Assembly: GCF_008001015.1 (NCBI RefSeq)
Contig: NZ_CP042862.1
Span: forward strand, 1,612,001 to 1,676,000
Origin: Serinicoccus profundi
GTDB lineage: Bacteria; Actinomycetota; Actinomycetes; Actinomycetales; Dermatophilaceae
Reading direction: 5' to 3'
DNA length: 64,000 bases
Shown here piece by piece: positions 34,303 through 42,686 of the stretch. The position numbers were made by a program, and so were the translations under genes. How positions within the stretch are numbered: the first letter of the stretch is position 1; each line of letters begins with the position of its first letter. The notes below the pieces were generated by a model, which was not told the DNA's origin, made no database searches, and saw only the letters and a program-made list of their open reading frames with translations.

Positions 34303-37197
34303 ATGAGCTACGACGTGGACGCACTGGCCCGTCGGCTGACGGGTGAGCTGCGCGGTGAGGTGCGGGCCGACTCCCTCGGCCGGGCGCTCTACGCGACCGA
34401 CGCGTCCAACTACCGCGTCGTGCCCGACGTCGTCGTCCTGCCCCGGGACGAGGCCGACCTCGTGGCCACCCTGGCCCTGGCCCGCGACGCCGGCGCGCCC
34501 GTCGCGCTGCGCGGAGCCGGCACCTCGATGGCCGGCAACGCGCTGGGTGGGGTCGTGGTGGACGTCTCCCGGCACCTGGACCGGATCCTGGAGATCGACC
34601 CGGTCGCCCGCACCGCCACCGTGCAACCCGGCGTCGTGCTCGGCCACCTCGTCTCCGCGGCGAAGGCGCACGGGTTGACCTTCGGCGCCGACCCCTCCTC
34701 CGCGAGCCGCTGCACCCTCGGCGGCATGATCGCCAACAATGCCTGCGGGGCTCACTCGGTGGCCTGGGGCACCACCGCCGACAACGTCCGCAGCCTGCGG
34801 GTGCTCACCGCGGCGGGCGGTGAGGCGCGGCTGGACGCCCGTGACCACCTCGCCGCAGGTGGTGCGTCGGCGGACCCGGAGCCGGCCCTCGCCGAGATCC
34901 ACGCGGCCATGGAGCGGCTGGGGCGCGAGCACGCGACGCTCATCGGCCGCCGGTTCGGCACCTTCTCCCGGCAGATCTCGGGGTATGCGCTCCAGCACCT
35001 GCTCCCCGACCGCGGGGTCGACCTCGCGCGGCTCCTGTGCGGCAGCGAGGGGACCCTGGCCACCACCCTCGAGGCGACCGTGGCGCTGGCCCCGCTGCCC
35101 CCGGCCGTGGTGCTGCTCACCCTCGGTTTCCCGGACGCGGTGAGCGCCGCCCGCAGCGTGCCGACGGTCCTGCCCCACGCCCCGCTCACCATGGAGTCGA
35201 TCAACGCCACGCTGGTCGAGCGGCTGCCGGACGACACCCGCCGGGCTGCGGAGGCGGCCGGGCTGCCCGAGGGACGGATGTGGCTGCTCGTCGAGATCGG
35301 CGGGGAGGACGCGCAGGAGGCGCGCACCCGCGCCGCCGAGGTGGCCGAGGCGGTGCGTGACGGCATACCCGGGACGACCGCGGCGGTCGTCACCGATCCC
35401 GCCGCGCAGGCGGTGCTGTGGCGGTGCCGCCGGGACGGCACCGGTCTGGCGACCCGCCGCGCCGACGGCGCCGAGGCCTGGGCCGGCTGGGAGGACGCCG
35501 CGGTGCCACCGGAGCGGCTCGGCGACTACCTCCGCGCCCTGGAGGAGCTCATGGCGCGCTACGACTACTCCGGCGCGTCCTACGGCCACTTCGGCGAGGG
35601 ATGCATGCACCTGCGGATCGACTTCGACCTCGTCACCGACCAGGGCGTGCGCGACTACCGGTCCTTCGTCGAGCAGGCGACCGACCTCGTCGTCTCGCTC
35701 GGCGGGTCGGTGTCGGGGGAGCACGGTGACGGCCGGGCCCGGGGCGGGCTGCTGGAGCGGATGTACGGCGCCGACGCCACCGCCCTCTTCGCGGAGGTGA
35801 AGCGGGCCTGGGATCCGCAGGGCCTGCTCAACCCCCGGGTGATCGTCGACCCCCCGGCGGTCGACGTGGCCCTGCGCCAGCACGGTCACGCACAGGGGTT
35901 CCCGGAGCGCACCACGCTGGCCTTCTCCCAGGACGCCGGCAGCTTCGCCCAGGCACAGCGTCGCTGCGTCGGGGTCGGCAAGTGCATCCAGACCTCCGGC
36001 GGGGTCATGTGCCCGAGCTACCAGGTGACCAGGGACGAGACGCACTCCACCCGCGGGCGGGCCCGGGTCCTCTTCGAGATGATGGAGGGTGACGTCATCA
36101 CCGAGGGGTGGCGGGCCGAGGAGGTCCGCGACGCCCTCGACCTGTGCCTGTCCTGCAAGGGCTGCGTGGGGGACTGCCCGGTCAATGTCGACATGGCGAC
36201 CTACAAGGCCGAGTTCACCCACCAGCACTACCGCGGCCGCCCGTGGGCGCGGCCCCGCTCGCACTGGTCGATGGGGTGGCTGCCCGCGCTCGCGAAGGGC
36301 GCGGCACTCGCCCCGGGCACGACGAACGCGCTCATGAGGTCCAGGCTCGCCGGCGCGCTGAAGCGGGCCGGCGGGATCGCCGCCGACCGGGAGGTGCCGG
36401 CCTTCGCCCCGCGGACCTTCACCTCGTGGTTCTCCCGGGAGCACACCCCGGCCCGGGGGGAGGGGCGCACCCCGGTGCTGCTGTGGCCGGACACCTTCAC
36501 CACCCACCTCGCGCCGGAGGTGGGCCGGGCCGCGGTGGCGGTCCTGGAGGATGCCGGGATGGAGGTGCACCTGCCCCGAGGCCCCGTGTGCTGCGGGCTG
36601 ACCTGGGTCTCGACCGGCCAGCTCGGGGTCGCGCAGCGGGTGCTGCGCCGGTCATTGACGTCGATCGAGCCCGCCCTGCGCGCCGGGGCCACGGTGGTCG
36701 GGCTCGAGCCCAGCTGCACGGCCCTCTTCCGTCACGAGGCGGTCGAGCTGCTGCCGGGTGACGAGCGCGCGATCCTGGCCAAGGCCCAGGTCCGGACCCT
36801 CGCGGAGACGCTCGCCGAGCACGCGCCGGGCTGGGAGCCCCCGCAGCTGGACCAGGAGGCCGTGGTGCAGGTGCACTGCCACCAGCACGCCGTCCTGGGC
36901 TTCGACGCCGACCGCGCCCTCATGGAGCGGGCCGGGGTCCGGGCCGAGGTCCCCGACTCCGGGTGCTGCGGGCTGGCGGGCAACTTCGGCTTCGAAGCCG
37001 GGCACGAGGGCCTCAGCCGACAGATCGGCGAGCGCGTCCTGGCCCCGGCCGTCCGCGGCGCCGCCCCCTCGACCGCGGTGCTCGCGGACGGTTTCTCCTG
37101 CCGCACGCAGATCGCCGACCTGACCGAGCGCCGGGGGCGTCACCTCGCCGAGCTCCTGGCCGAGGGCCTCAGCGCACCTGCGGACCGGAGGGCGTGA
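34303..37197 (+). CDS. FAD-linked oxidase fused to an Fe-S/CCG subunit
   Basis: A 964-residue fusion of a GlcD/Dld-like flavoprotein with a GlcF-like iron-sulfur part. Residues about 40-180: PCMH-type FAD binding (ALRGAGTSMAGNALGG, GGMIANNACGAHSVAWGTT). About 230-510: FAD-oxidase C domain (YGHFGEGCMHLRID, SGEHGDGRARGG). About 560-625: ferredoxin-type clusters (CVGVGKCIQ, CLSCKGCVGDCPVN). About 750-930: two CCG domains (GPVCCGLTW, DSGCCGLAGNFGFEAGH). Relatives oxidise D-2-hydroxyacids such as D-lactate or D-2-hydroxyglutarate and feed electrons to the membrane pool. The substrate here is unknown; the D-2-hydroxyacid dehydrogenase at 41685 may supply it. The end overlaps the converging M20 gene by 29 bp. 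Confidence 0.87.
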   Translation: MSYDVDALARRLTGELRGEVRADSLGRALYATDASNYRVVPDVVVLPRDEADLVATLALARDAGAPVALRGAGTSMAGNALGGVVVDVSRHLDRILEIDPVARTATVQPGVVLGHLVSAAKAHGLTFGADPSSASRCTLGGMIANNACGAHSVAWGTTADNVRSLRVLTAAGGEARLDARDHLAAGGASADPEPALAEIHAAMERLGREHATLIGRRFGTFSRQISGYALQHLLPDRGVDLARLLCGSEGTLATTLEATVALAPLPPAVVLLTLGFPDAVSAARSVPTVLPHAPLTMESINATLVERLPDDTRRAAEAAGLPEGRMWLLVEIGGEDAQEARTRAAEVAEAVRDGIPGTTAAVVTDPAAQAVLWRCRRDGTGLATRRADGAEAWAGWEDAAVPPERLGDYLRALEELMARYDYSGASYGHFGEGCMHLRIDFDLVTDQGVRDYRSFVEQATDLVVSLGGSVSGEHGDGRARGGLLERMYGADATALFAEVKRAWDPQGLLNPRVIVDPPAVDVALRQHGHAQGFPERTTLAFSQDAGSFAQAQRRCVGVGKCIQTSGGVMCPSYQVTRDETHSTRGRARVLFEMMEGDVITEGWRAEEVRDALDLCLSCKGCVGDCPVNVDMATYKAEFTHQHYRGRPWARPRSHWSMGWLPALAKGAALAPGTTNALMRSRLAGALKRAGGIAADREVPAFAPRTFTSWFSREHTPARGEGRTPVLLWPDTFTTHLAPEVGRAAVAVLEDAGMEVHLPRGPVCCGLTWVSTGQLGVAQRVLRRSLTSIEPALRAGATVVGLEPSCTALFRHEAVELLPGDERAILAKAQVRTLAETLAEHAPGWEPPQLDQEAVVQVHCHQHAVLGFDADRALMERAGVRAEVPDSGCCGLAGNFGFEAGHEGLSRQIGERVLAPAVRGAAPSTAVLADGFSCRTQIADLTERRGRHLAELLAEGLSAPADRRA

Positions 37198-38374
37198 GCA
37201 GGCGCAGGATCGTGCGGGCGTAGCCGCGGGCGGCCACGAGCAGCTCCTCGACCGCGACCGACTCGTCCGGGCGGTGGGCCTGCTCGGCCACCGACCCCGG
37301 GCCCTGGACGATCACCGGGATCCCCCACGCGTCGGCGACGAAGCCGCCGTCGCACGCCGCGGTCCACCCCTGCAGGTCCCTCCGGCCGCGACCGGACTCG
37401 CCCATGGCGGCATCGGCGACGACGACGAACTCCTCGTCCGGGGCGGTCTCGAAGCCCGGCATGTCCATGGGGGAGGTCAGCGACCACGTGAGCCCGCGGG
37501 AGCCCAGGTCGAGGGCCGACAACCGACGCCGGACCGCCTCGACGACGTCCGCCATCGCCTCGCCCGGCAGCAGCCGCCGGTCGACCTCGACCCGGCACAG
37601 ATCGGGGACCGCGGAGCCGGACGTCCCGCCCGCGATCACCCCGACGTTGACCGTCGGCGGTCCCACGAGCGGGTGCGCCCGGGTGGCCAGCTCGGTATGC
37701 CAGCGGTCCAGGTCCGCGACGACGAGGGCGGCCCCGCTGATCGCGTTGCGCCCGTCCTGCGGCCGGCCGGCGTGGGCGGCGACGCCACGCACCTCCACGT
37801 GCAGATAGCTCGCGCCACGAGCCGCGACGACCGTCGTCAGGTCGGTCGGCTCGGCCACCACGCAGCCCAGCAGGTCGGGGGCGGGCTGCTCGACGAGGCG
37901 GCGGATCCCCAGGCCGTTCTGCTCCTCGTCGCAGAGCGCGTCCAGCCGCACCGGGCCCGAGGGGACCACGGCGGTCTCCCGCACCGCGGCCATCGCCAGC
38001 AGCACGGCGGCCAGCCCGCCCTTCATGTCGGCGCTGCCCCGGCCGGTGATGCGCCCCTCGGCGAGGGTGGCGGCATACGGGGCGGTGCTCCAGTCGGCCG
38101 CCTCGCCGGGCGGGACGACGTCGGTATGCCCGAGGAAGAGCAACCCGGGCCCCTCGCCGCCGGCGAGCGTGACCCGGACGTTGGGGCGCCCCGGCTCGAC
38201 CTCCTCGGACTCCACCTGCAGGTGCAGCTCCCTCGCCAGCCGGGTGAGCTCGGCGGCGGTGGCGGCCTCCTCACCGGGCGGGTTGGCGCCCCGGGCCCGC
38301 ACGAGGGCCTGGGTCAGGGCGGTGACCCGCTCGGCCGTGATCCTCGAGAGCACCGCCTGCTCGGCGGGGATCAT
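37169..38374 (-). CDS. M20-family deacylase (ArgE/DapE/ACY1 type)
   Basis: A 401-residue dizinc hydrolase. Metal ligands and catalytic residues are visible: GHTDVVPPG (His-x-Asp), GRGSADMKGGLAA (bridging Asp), CDEEQNGLG (catalytic Glu-Glu), AEPTDL and a C-terminal QAHRPDE His. A dimerisation lid domain sits between (VRGVAAHAGRPQDGRNAI). ArgE relatives remove the acetyl group from N-acetylornithine. N-alpha-acetyl-2,4-diaminobutyrate, the product of ectoine hydrolase, is one carbon shorter, so this enzyme is a plausible stand-in for DoeB. It is last in an operon with the ectoine hydrolase and a class I aminotransferase and overlaps the latter as ATGA. Confidence 0.88.
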   Translation of the reverse strand: MIPAEQAVLSRITAERVTALTQALVRARGANPPGEEAATAAELTRLARELHLQVESEEVEPGRPNVRVTLAGGEGPGLLFLGHTDVVPPGEAADWSTAPYAATLAEGRITGRGSADMKGGLAAVLLAMAAVRETAVVPSGPVRLDALCDEEQNGLGIRRLVEQPAPDLLGCVVAEPTDLTTVVAARGASYLHVEVRGVAAHAGRPQDGRNAISGAALVVADLDRWHTELATRAHPLVGPPTVNVGVIAGGTSGSAVPDLCRVEVDRRLLPGEAMADVVEAVRRRLSALDLGSRGLTWSLTSPMDMPGFETAPDEEFVVVADAAMGESGRGRRDLQGWTAACDGGFVADAWGIPVIVQGPGSVAEQAHRPDESVAVEELLVAARGYARTILRLLTPSGPQVR

Positions 38375-39582
38375 CCGGCCGCCGTGGCATCGACCGCGCG
38401 GGCCAGCCGGGCCACCCCCTCGCGGATCCGCTCCGGCGGGGTGGAGGCGAAGCACAGCCGCAGGTCGTGGGGGAAGCGGCGCCCGGGGGAGAAGGCGTTG
38501 CCCGGGATGTAGGCGACCCCCTCGGCCAGGGCGGCGGGGAAGAGCGCCTCGGTGTCGACCGACTCGCCGAAGGAGACCCAGAGGAAGAAGCCGCCCTCGG
38601 GGTCGGTCCAGGTGGCGCGGCCCCCGAAGTGCTCGGCGAGCGCCTGCTGCATGGCCTCCTTGCGCCGGCGGTACTCCGCCCGCTGGGTCTCGAGGTGCTC
38701 CTCCAGCCCGCCGGAGCGCAGGAAGTGGGCGACCAAACGCTGGGCCGGCAGGTTGGCGCAGGTGTCCATCGACTGCTTGGCGTGGATGAGCAGCTGGGCG
38801 AGCGAGGGATCGGCGTCCACCCACCCGACCCGCAGCCCGGGCGCGACGATCTTGGAGAATGTCCGGACCGAGAAGACCAGCGGGTCACCGTCGGCCAGCT
38901 CGTGCAGGCTGGGCACCGGGTCATCGGCGAAGCGGAGCATGCCGTACGGGTCGTCGTCGAGGATGACGCTGCCCCAGGACCGCGCCAGCTCGAGCAGCTC
39001 GCGCCGACGCGGCAGCGACATCGAGGTGCCGGAGGGGTTCTGGAAGGTGGGGATCGTGTAGATGACCTTGGGCGTGCGCCCGGCCCGGTCCACGGCCGCA
39101 CGCAGCGCCTCGATCGACATACCGTGCTCGTCGACCTCGATCTCGGCGAGCTCGGCCTGGTAGGCCAGGGCGGTCGCGCTGCCGTTGGTGTAGGTCGGCG
39201 ACTCCACGGCGACTAGGTCGCCGGGGTCGATGAAGAGCTTGGCCGCGAGGTCCAGGCCCTGCATGCCGCCGGCGGTGATGGTGAGCCGCTCGTCGGTCGT
39301 CTCGTCGGTGGTGCCGGCCAGCATCTCCAGCAGGGCCGAGCGCAGGGCCGGGTCGCCCTCGGTCGCGGCGTAGTCGAAGGCGTCCGGCGTCCCGAGCTCG
39401 CCCCGGGCGGCCTCGCCCAGCGCCTGCGTGGGGATCGCCTCCGCGGCAGGACTGCCCATGGCGAAGCGGACGACGTCGTGGGTCTGCCGGGCCAGCAGCG
39501 AGGTGCTCGAGTCGATCACCGACCCCACGAGCAGGTCGGCGCGCGAGGCGAGGGGGAGGGTCGGGCTGTCGGTCGTGCTCAT
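38371..39582 (-). CDS. Class I aminotransferase (2-aminoadipate/MocR type)
   Basis: A 403-residue fold-type I PLP enzyme without a DNA-binding domain. FDYAATEGDPALRSALLEML, TAGGMQGLDLAAKLFIDPGD, YTIPTFQNPSGTSM, VILDDDPYGMLRF and the PLP lysine in VRTFSKIVAPGLRVGW all fit the LysN/2-aminoadipate transaminase group. It is flanked by ATGA overlaps to the ectoine hydrolase upstream and the M20 deacylase downstream, so it should act in the same route, perhaps on diaminobutyrate or a related amino acid. The substrate cannot be read from sequence. Confidence 0.83.
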   Translation of the reverse strand: MSTTDSPTLPLASRADLLVGSVIDSSTSLLARQTHDVVRFAMGSPAAEAIPTQALGEAARGELGTPDAFDYAATEGDPALRSALLEMLAGTTDETTDERLTITAGGMQGLDLAAKLFIDPGDLVAVESPTYTNGSATALAYQAELAEIEVDEHGMSIEALRAAVDRAGRTPKVIYTIPTFQNPSGTSMSLPRRRELLELARSWGSVILDDDPYGMLRFADDPVPSLHELADGDPLVFSVRTFSKIVAPGLRVGWVDADPSLAQLLIHAKQSMDTCANLPAQRLVAHFLRSGGLEEHLETQRAEYRRRKEAMQQALAEHFGGRATWTDPEGGFFLWVSFGESVDTEALFPAALAEGVAYIPGNAFSPGRRFPHDLRLCFASTPPERIREGVARLARAVDATAAG

Positions 39583-40799
39583 GGATGGATCACCAGTCCT
39601 TGGTCGAGGGGGGCGAGCAGTTCGGGGGCGTCATCGGTGACGAGCACCGACTCGGAGGTCTCGTAGCCCCAGCGGTCCATCCACATCCCGAGGATGAGGT
39701 GGAAGCACATGCCGGGGGCCAGCACGGTGTCGTCCTCGGCGCGCAGGCTGACGGTGCGCTCGCCCCAGTCGGGGGGATAGCCGATGCCGATGGAGTAGCC
39801 GATCCGCGAGTCCTTGGTGAGGCCGTGCCGCGCGATCTCCCGGGTGAAGGCGGCGTGGACGTCGGCGGTGCTCGCTCCCGGGCGCAGCGCGGCGAGCGCC
39901 TGCTCCAGACCGCGCCCGGTGGCCTCGGCGGTCTGCGCCAGGCGCCGTGGGGGAGTGCCGAGGCTCACCGTGCGGGCGAGGGGGACGTGGTAGCGCCGGT
40001 GCACGCCGGCGAGCTCGATCGTCGTCGCCTCACCACCCCGCAGGGGCTCCTCCACCCAGGTGAGGTGCGGCGTGCCGGCCGTCTCCCCGGAGGGCAGCAT
40101 CGGCACGATCGCCGGGTAGTCGCCACCCAGCGCCTCGGTCCCGTGGGCCTGGGCCTGCTGGATCTCGGCGACGACGTCGCACTGGCGGCGGCCCTCGCGC
40201 AACGCGTCCACCGCCACCCGCATGGCGCGCACGGTCACCTCACCGGCGGCCCGCATGAGGGCGATCTCGGTGTCGGACTTCACCACCCGCAGCCAGTTGA
40301 CCAGCTCGCGGCTGTCGACGAGCCGGGCGTCGGGCAGGGTCGCGCCGAACGCGAGGTAGGCACGTGGTGAGAAGTAGTGCGCGTCCAGCTCCATCGCGAT
40401 GGTGCACGGCCCCGCGGGCAGCGCCCCCACCTCGCGTCCACGCTCTGCGATCCACTCCCAGGGGTGGATGTCGTGGCGGTGGACGTAGTGCTCGGGATAG
40501 CCGTGGATCTGCTCACGGGGCAGGGTCGCGGTGTGGTGCCCGCCCTTGGCGTCCATGGCCCGCAGCACCAGGTGCGCGGGGCCCTCGGCCGGCACCAGCA
40601 GCGCCTGGGGCATGTAGAAGGACCAGGCGTTGTAGCCCGTGAGGTAGTAGAGGTTGGCCGGGTCGGTGACCACGAGCGCGTCGTGGCCGCGCTCGCGCAG
40701 GACGGCCTGGGCACGGGCCATCCGCTGCTCGTGCTCGATCCGCAGGGCGTGCGGGTCGGCCGTCTGCGCGGCGCTGGTGATCTCGGCGGACTGGCTCAC
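39579..40799 (-). CDS. doeA: Ectoine hydrolase
   Basis: A 406-residue M24 (creatinase-like) protein. It agrees with what I remember of Halomonas DoeA across long stretches: VVTDPANLYYLTGYNAWSFY, LGGDYPAIVPMLPSG, HLTW, an AGVHRRYHVPLARTV segment, and KDSRIGYSIGIGYPPDWGE. DoeA opens the ectoine ring to give mainly N-alpha-acetyl-2,4-diaminobutyrate; like creatinase it lacks the full set of metal ligands of true M24 peptidases. The GTG at 40799 with GGTGGAG upstream was chosen; it overlaps the stop of the EutA-like gene as GTGA. It is the best evidence that this whole region handles ectoines. Confidence 0.87.
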   Translation of the reverse strand: MSQSAEITSAAQTADPHALRIEHEQRMARAQAVLRERGHDALVVTDPANLYYLTGYNAWSFYMPQALLVPAEGPAHLVLRAMDAKGGHHTATLPREQIHGYPEHYVHRHDIHPWEWIAERGREVGALPAGPCTIAMELDAHYFSPRAYLAFGATLPDARLVDSRELVNWLRVVKSDTEIALMRAAGEVTVRAMRVAVDALREGRRQCDVVAEIQQAQAHGTEALGGDYPAIVPMLPSGETAGTPHLTWVEEPLRGGEATTIELAGVHRRYHVPLARTVSLGTPPRRLAQTAEATGRGLEQALAALRPGASTADVHAAFTREIARHGLTKDSRIGYSIGIGYPPDWGERTVSLRAEDDTVLAPGMCFHLILGMWMDRWGYETSESVLVTDDAPELLAPLDQGLVIHP

Positions 40800-41620
40800 G
40801 GGGTCTCCACCGGGGTGGCGGCACGTGGGGTCCCCGGGCCGGGGCGTCCGCGGACGAGCAGGGACTGGCCCTCGCCGCGCGCGTCGAGACCCAGGGCGGC
40901 CATCGCGGCCCACAGGGTCACTTGGTTGGCGCTGAGGACGGGTATGCCCAGCTCGGCCTCGAGCGGCGCGAGGAGGTCGTAGGTGCGCAGGTTGGTGCAC
41001 GACACGAAGACCGCCTCCGCGTCCGGCGCGACGGTGCGGCGCACGAGGTCCGCGGTCACCCGCTCCGGCACCGTCCAGATCTCGCCCGCCAGCCCCAGAT
41101 GGCCGCTGGCCACGACGTCGAGCCCGGCCTCGGTGAGGAAGCGGGACAGGCTGTTGGTCACCGTCTCGTCGTAGGGCGTCACCACGGCCACCCGGCTCGT
41201 CCCGAGGGTCTGCAGGGCGCTGACCGCCGCCCCACTCGTCGTCACCGCCGCCGGGGCGCCCGCCTCGGTGAGGGCCTCCCTCAGCGCCGCCTCGCCGTCC
41301 ACCCCGGCGACGAAGCTGCCGGAGGTGCAGGCATACGCCACCACCTCGGGCCGAGGCGTGGACAGGTCGTGGGTCGCCTGCACCACCGCTCCGGGCGCGC
41401 GCACCGCCCGGGCCTGGGGGAGGCCGACGGGCAGCGGCACGTGGGGGGTCCGCGTGAGGTGCAGGGTGGCGACGTCGGGGCACCAGCGCCACAGCTCACG
41501 GTCGAGGGCGAAGTCGTAGGGCACGATGACGCCGATCCCGCGCTCGAGGGAGGCCGTCCCCCCGGGGGAGGCGGACGCATCGCTCGGCAGCCGGCCGGCC
41601 ACGGTCGTCGTCACGCGCAC
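40796..41620 (-). CDS. EutA-like Asp/Glu racemase-superfamily protein
   Basis: A 274-residue protein with GIGVIVPYDFALDRELWRW near the N-terminus, the first Cys in VAYACTSGSFVAGVDGE and the second in AVFVSCTNLRTYDLL, so both catalytic cysteines of the family are kept, unlike the paralogue at 33435. This wording is close to the ectoine-utilisation protein EutA, which neighbours ectoine hydrolase genes in other bacteria (from memory). The GTG at 41620 has CATCGT 6 bases before it. A longer TTG start at 41656 would lie inside operator site 4 and is rejected. It heads the minus-strand operon EutA-like, doeA, aminotransferase, M20. Confidence 0.82.
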   Translation of the reverse strand: MRVTTTVAGRLPSDASASPGGTASLERGIGVIVPYDFALDRELWRWCPDVATLHLTRTPHVPLPVGLPQARAVRAPGAVVQATHDLSTPRPEVVAYACTSGSFVAGVDGEAALREALTEAGAPAAVTTSGAAVSALQTLGTSRVAVVTPYDETVTNSLSRFLTEAGLDVVASGHLGLAGEIWTVPERVTADLVRRTVAPDAEAVFVSCTNLRTYDLLAPLEAELGIPVLSANQVTLWAAMAALGLDARGEGQSLLVRGRPGPGTPRAATPVETP

Positions 41621-41644
41621 GACCCCACGATGCCCGACACCGAG

Positions 41645-41658
41645 GATTGTTGACAATC
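41645..41658. promoter_or_regulatory. GntR operator, site 4 (EutA-doeA operon/D-hydroxyacid dehydrogenase)
   Basis: GATTGTTGACAATC, an exact consensus match. Its right half contains TTGACA, the -35 of the plus-strand promoter, so binding would block RNA polymerase. Confidence 0.8.
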
Positions 41659-41678
41659 CGACACGGCCTTTCTACGGT
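41650..41678 (+). promoter_or_regulatory. Promoter of the D-2-hydroxyacid dehydrogenase operon
   Basis: TTGACA at 41650-41655, a 17 bp spacer and TACGGT at 41673-41678, then 6 bases to the GTG start at 41685. One of the best promoters in the window. Confidence 0.75.
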
Positions 41679-41684
41679 CACGAT

Positions 41685-42686
41685 GTGATCGCACGTCGAC
41701 CTCGGCCCCGCGCGGTGGTGCTCACCGCACCCGGGCTGGCACCACCTGCAGCGCTCGACGCACTCTCGGAGGACCTCGATGTCGAGGTGGTGCACGCGGC
41801 GGGGCTGGCCGACGCGCTTCCCGGGGCGCAGGTGCTCCTCCTGTGGGACTTCTTCTCCTCCGCGGTCCAGGACGCCTGGGGCCAGGCGGACACGCTGGAG
41901 TGGATCCACGTGGCCGCCGCCGGGGTCGACAGCCTGCTCTTCCCCGACCTGCAGCGCTCGCCGGTCACGGTGACCAACGCCCAGGGTGTCTTCGACCGGC
42001 CGATCGCGGAGTTCGTGCTGGCCTCCGTGCTCGCCCACGGCAAGCGCCTGCACGAGAGCATGTCGCTGCAGCGGCAGCACCGCTGGGAGCACCGGGAGAC
42101 CACGTCGCTGCAGGGCCAGCGGGTGCTCGTCGTCGGGACCGGCGGCATCGGCCGGGAGATCGGCCGGTTGCTGCGAGCCGTCGGCTGCGAGGTCCGGGGC
42201 GCGGGCCGCCGCGAGGTGGCCGACGACCCCGACCTCGGCACGGTGGTGCGCAGCGACGCCCTCGTCGAGCACGTCGGGTGGGCCGACCACGTCGTCAACG
42301 CCGCACCGCTCACCCCGCAGACGCGCAGGCTGCTCGACGGCACGGTCTTCGCCGCGATGAGACCTGGCGCGCACGTCGTCAATGTCGGCCGCGGCGCCAG
42401 CCTCGTCGAGGAGGACCTGCTGGCGGCGCTGCGCTCCGGTCACCTCGGCGGGGCCTCGATCGACGTCGTCGAGGAGGAACCGCTCCCAGCGGACTCCGCG
42501 CTGTGGGACGCCCCGGGCCTCGTCGTCTCGGCGCACCTGTCCGGCGATGTCGTCGGCTGGCGCGACACCCTCGCCGAGCAGTTCGTCGCCAACGCGCGAC
42601 GGTGGCTGGCGGGAGAGGCGCTGACCGGCGTCGTCGACAAGGAGCTGGGCTACGTGCCCCGCAGCACCGGACAGGAGAGGGCATGA
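41685..42686 (+). CDS. D-2-hydroxyacid dehydrogenase (NAD-binding)
   Basis: A 333-residue D-isomer-specific dehydrogenase. The Rossmann fingerprint is VLVVGTGGIGREIGRLL, followed by the substrate-binding VNAAPLTPQTRRLLDG and VVNVGRGASLVEEDLL segments with the catalytic Arg, an Asp/Glu in IDVVEEEPLP, and a late His in VSAHLSGDV, which is in the usual position. Such enzymes interconvert 2-oxoacids and D-2-hydroxyacids. It starts a plus-strand operon with an amidase and a DUF3830 protein under the GntR operator at 41645. Substrate unknown. Confidence 0.85.
   Translation: MIARRPRPRAVVLTAPGLAPPAALDALSEDLDVEVVHAAGLADALPGAQVLLLWDFFSSAVQDAWGQADTLEWIHVAAAGVDSLLFPDLQRSPVTVTNAQGVFDRPIAEFVLASVLAHGKRLHESMSLQRQHRWEHRETTSLQGQRVLVVGTGGIGREIGRLLRAVGCEVRGAGRREVADDPDLGTVVRSDALVEHVGWADHVVNAAPLTPQTRRLLDGTVFAAMRPGAHVVNVGRGASLVEEDLLAALRSGHLGGASIDVVEEEPLPADSALWDAPGLVVSAHLSGDVVGWRDTLAEQFVANARRWLAGEALTGVVDKELGYVPRSTGQERA

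Noticed and set aside
41621-41656. TTG start at 41656 for the EutA-like gene
   Set aside because: It would place the N-terminus inside the GntR operator; the GTG at 41620 has a well-spaced -10.
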